15,309 nucleotides of DNA. It comes from JAFAVZ01 sp036009105. Its GTDB lineage: Bacteria; Acidobacteriota; Thermoanaerobaculia; Gp7-AA8. Made by a program: the position numbers and the translations under genes. Below the pieces are notes generated by a model. That model searched no databases and was not told the DNA's origin. It was given only the letters and a program-made list of their open reading frames with translations. Shown here piece by piece: positions 15,308 to 15,309 of this stretch. The stretch is from positions 1-15,309 of the forward strand of contig DASYMJ010000154.1 in the NCBI GenBank assembly GCA_036009105.1, given 5' to 3'. Position 1 is the first letter of the stretch. Each line of letters opens with the position of its first letter.

Positions 15308-15309
15308 GT

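Overview
The window (about two-thirds G+C by eye) looks like ordinary chromosome from a high-GC Gram-negative bacterium. Acidobacteriota is my best guess. It rests on the mix of Ser/Thr-kinase and partner-switching signalling with core metabolism, the dispersed GTCATCCTGAG and GGCCGGC palindromes, and several starts without Shine-Dalgarno sites. No marker gene settles the phylum. Coding density is high: I find 13 complete genes, one short partial frame at the right edge and one gene-tail fragment. There are no tRNA, rRNA, CRISPR or transposase genes.

Region 1 (49-4585, minus strand) is a tight five-gene unit. Read 5' to 3' it holds an acyltransferase of the lipid A type, a membrane SpoIIE/PP2C phosphatase with a periplasmic sensor and HAMP domain, an RsbW-like GHKL ATPase, a STAS/SiaC-like antagonist, and a Ser/Thr kinase with an N-terminal zinc ribbon and a C-terminal receiver domain. 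Gene junctions are 12 nt, 1 nt, a 4-nt overlap and an 8-nt overlap. This is a complete partner-switching cassette (phosphatase, kinase/anti-factor, phospho-switch protein) with an added Ser/Thr kinase, but no sigma factor or diguanylate cyclase output is in view. A divergent TetR regulator (4685-5305) shares a 99-nt promoter region with it, and that region carries two palindromes.

Region 2 (5385-12324) is metabolic. It contains glycogen phosphorylase (minus), a class 3 lipase (plus), a cysteine dioxygenase-kbl pair (minus) and purA (plus), which diverges from the dioxygenase. Region 3 (12416-15135, minus) has ugd and a UDP-glucuronate decarboxylase gene, which together make UDP-xylose from UDP-glucose, followed by a small four-helix membrane protein of unknown function.

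The most unusual structure is between the genes. Two families of palindromic repeats sit at gene 3' ends. Family B (GTCATCCTGAG ends) fills the convergent gaps 5296-5378 and 12327-12427. Family A (GGGCCGGCT arms) lies at 1-41, 8875-8940, 9028-9094 and 12857-12880. All three convergent gaps in the window hold one of these. In four genes the stop codon itself lies within the repeat; two unrelated proteins end in the same Val-Ser-Ser-stop. One family A copy has been tandemly duplicated together with a diverged copy of the last 19-26 codons of kbl. A third element, made of GCGATCN heptamers with a 21-bp inverted repeat, lies upstream of ugd.
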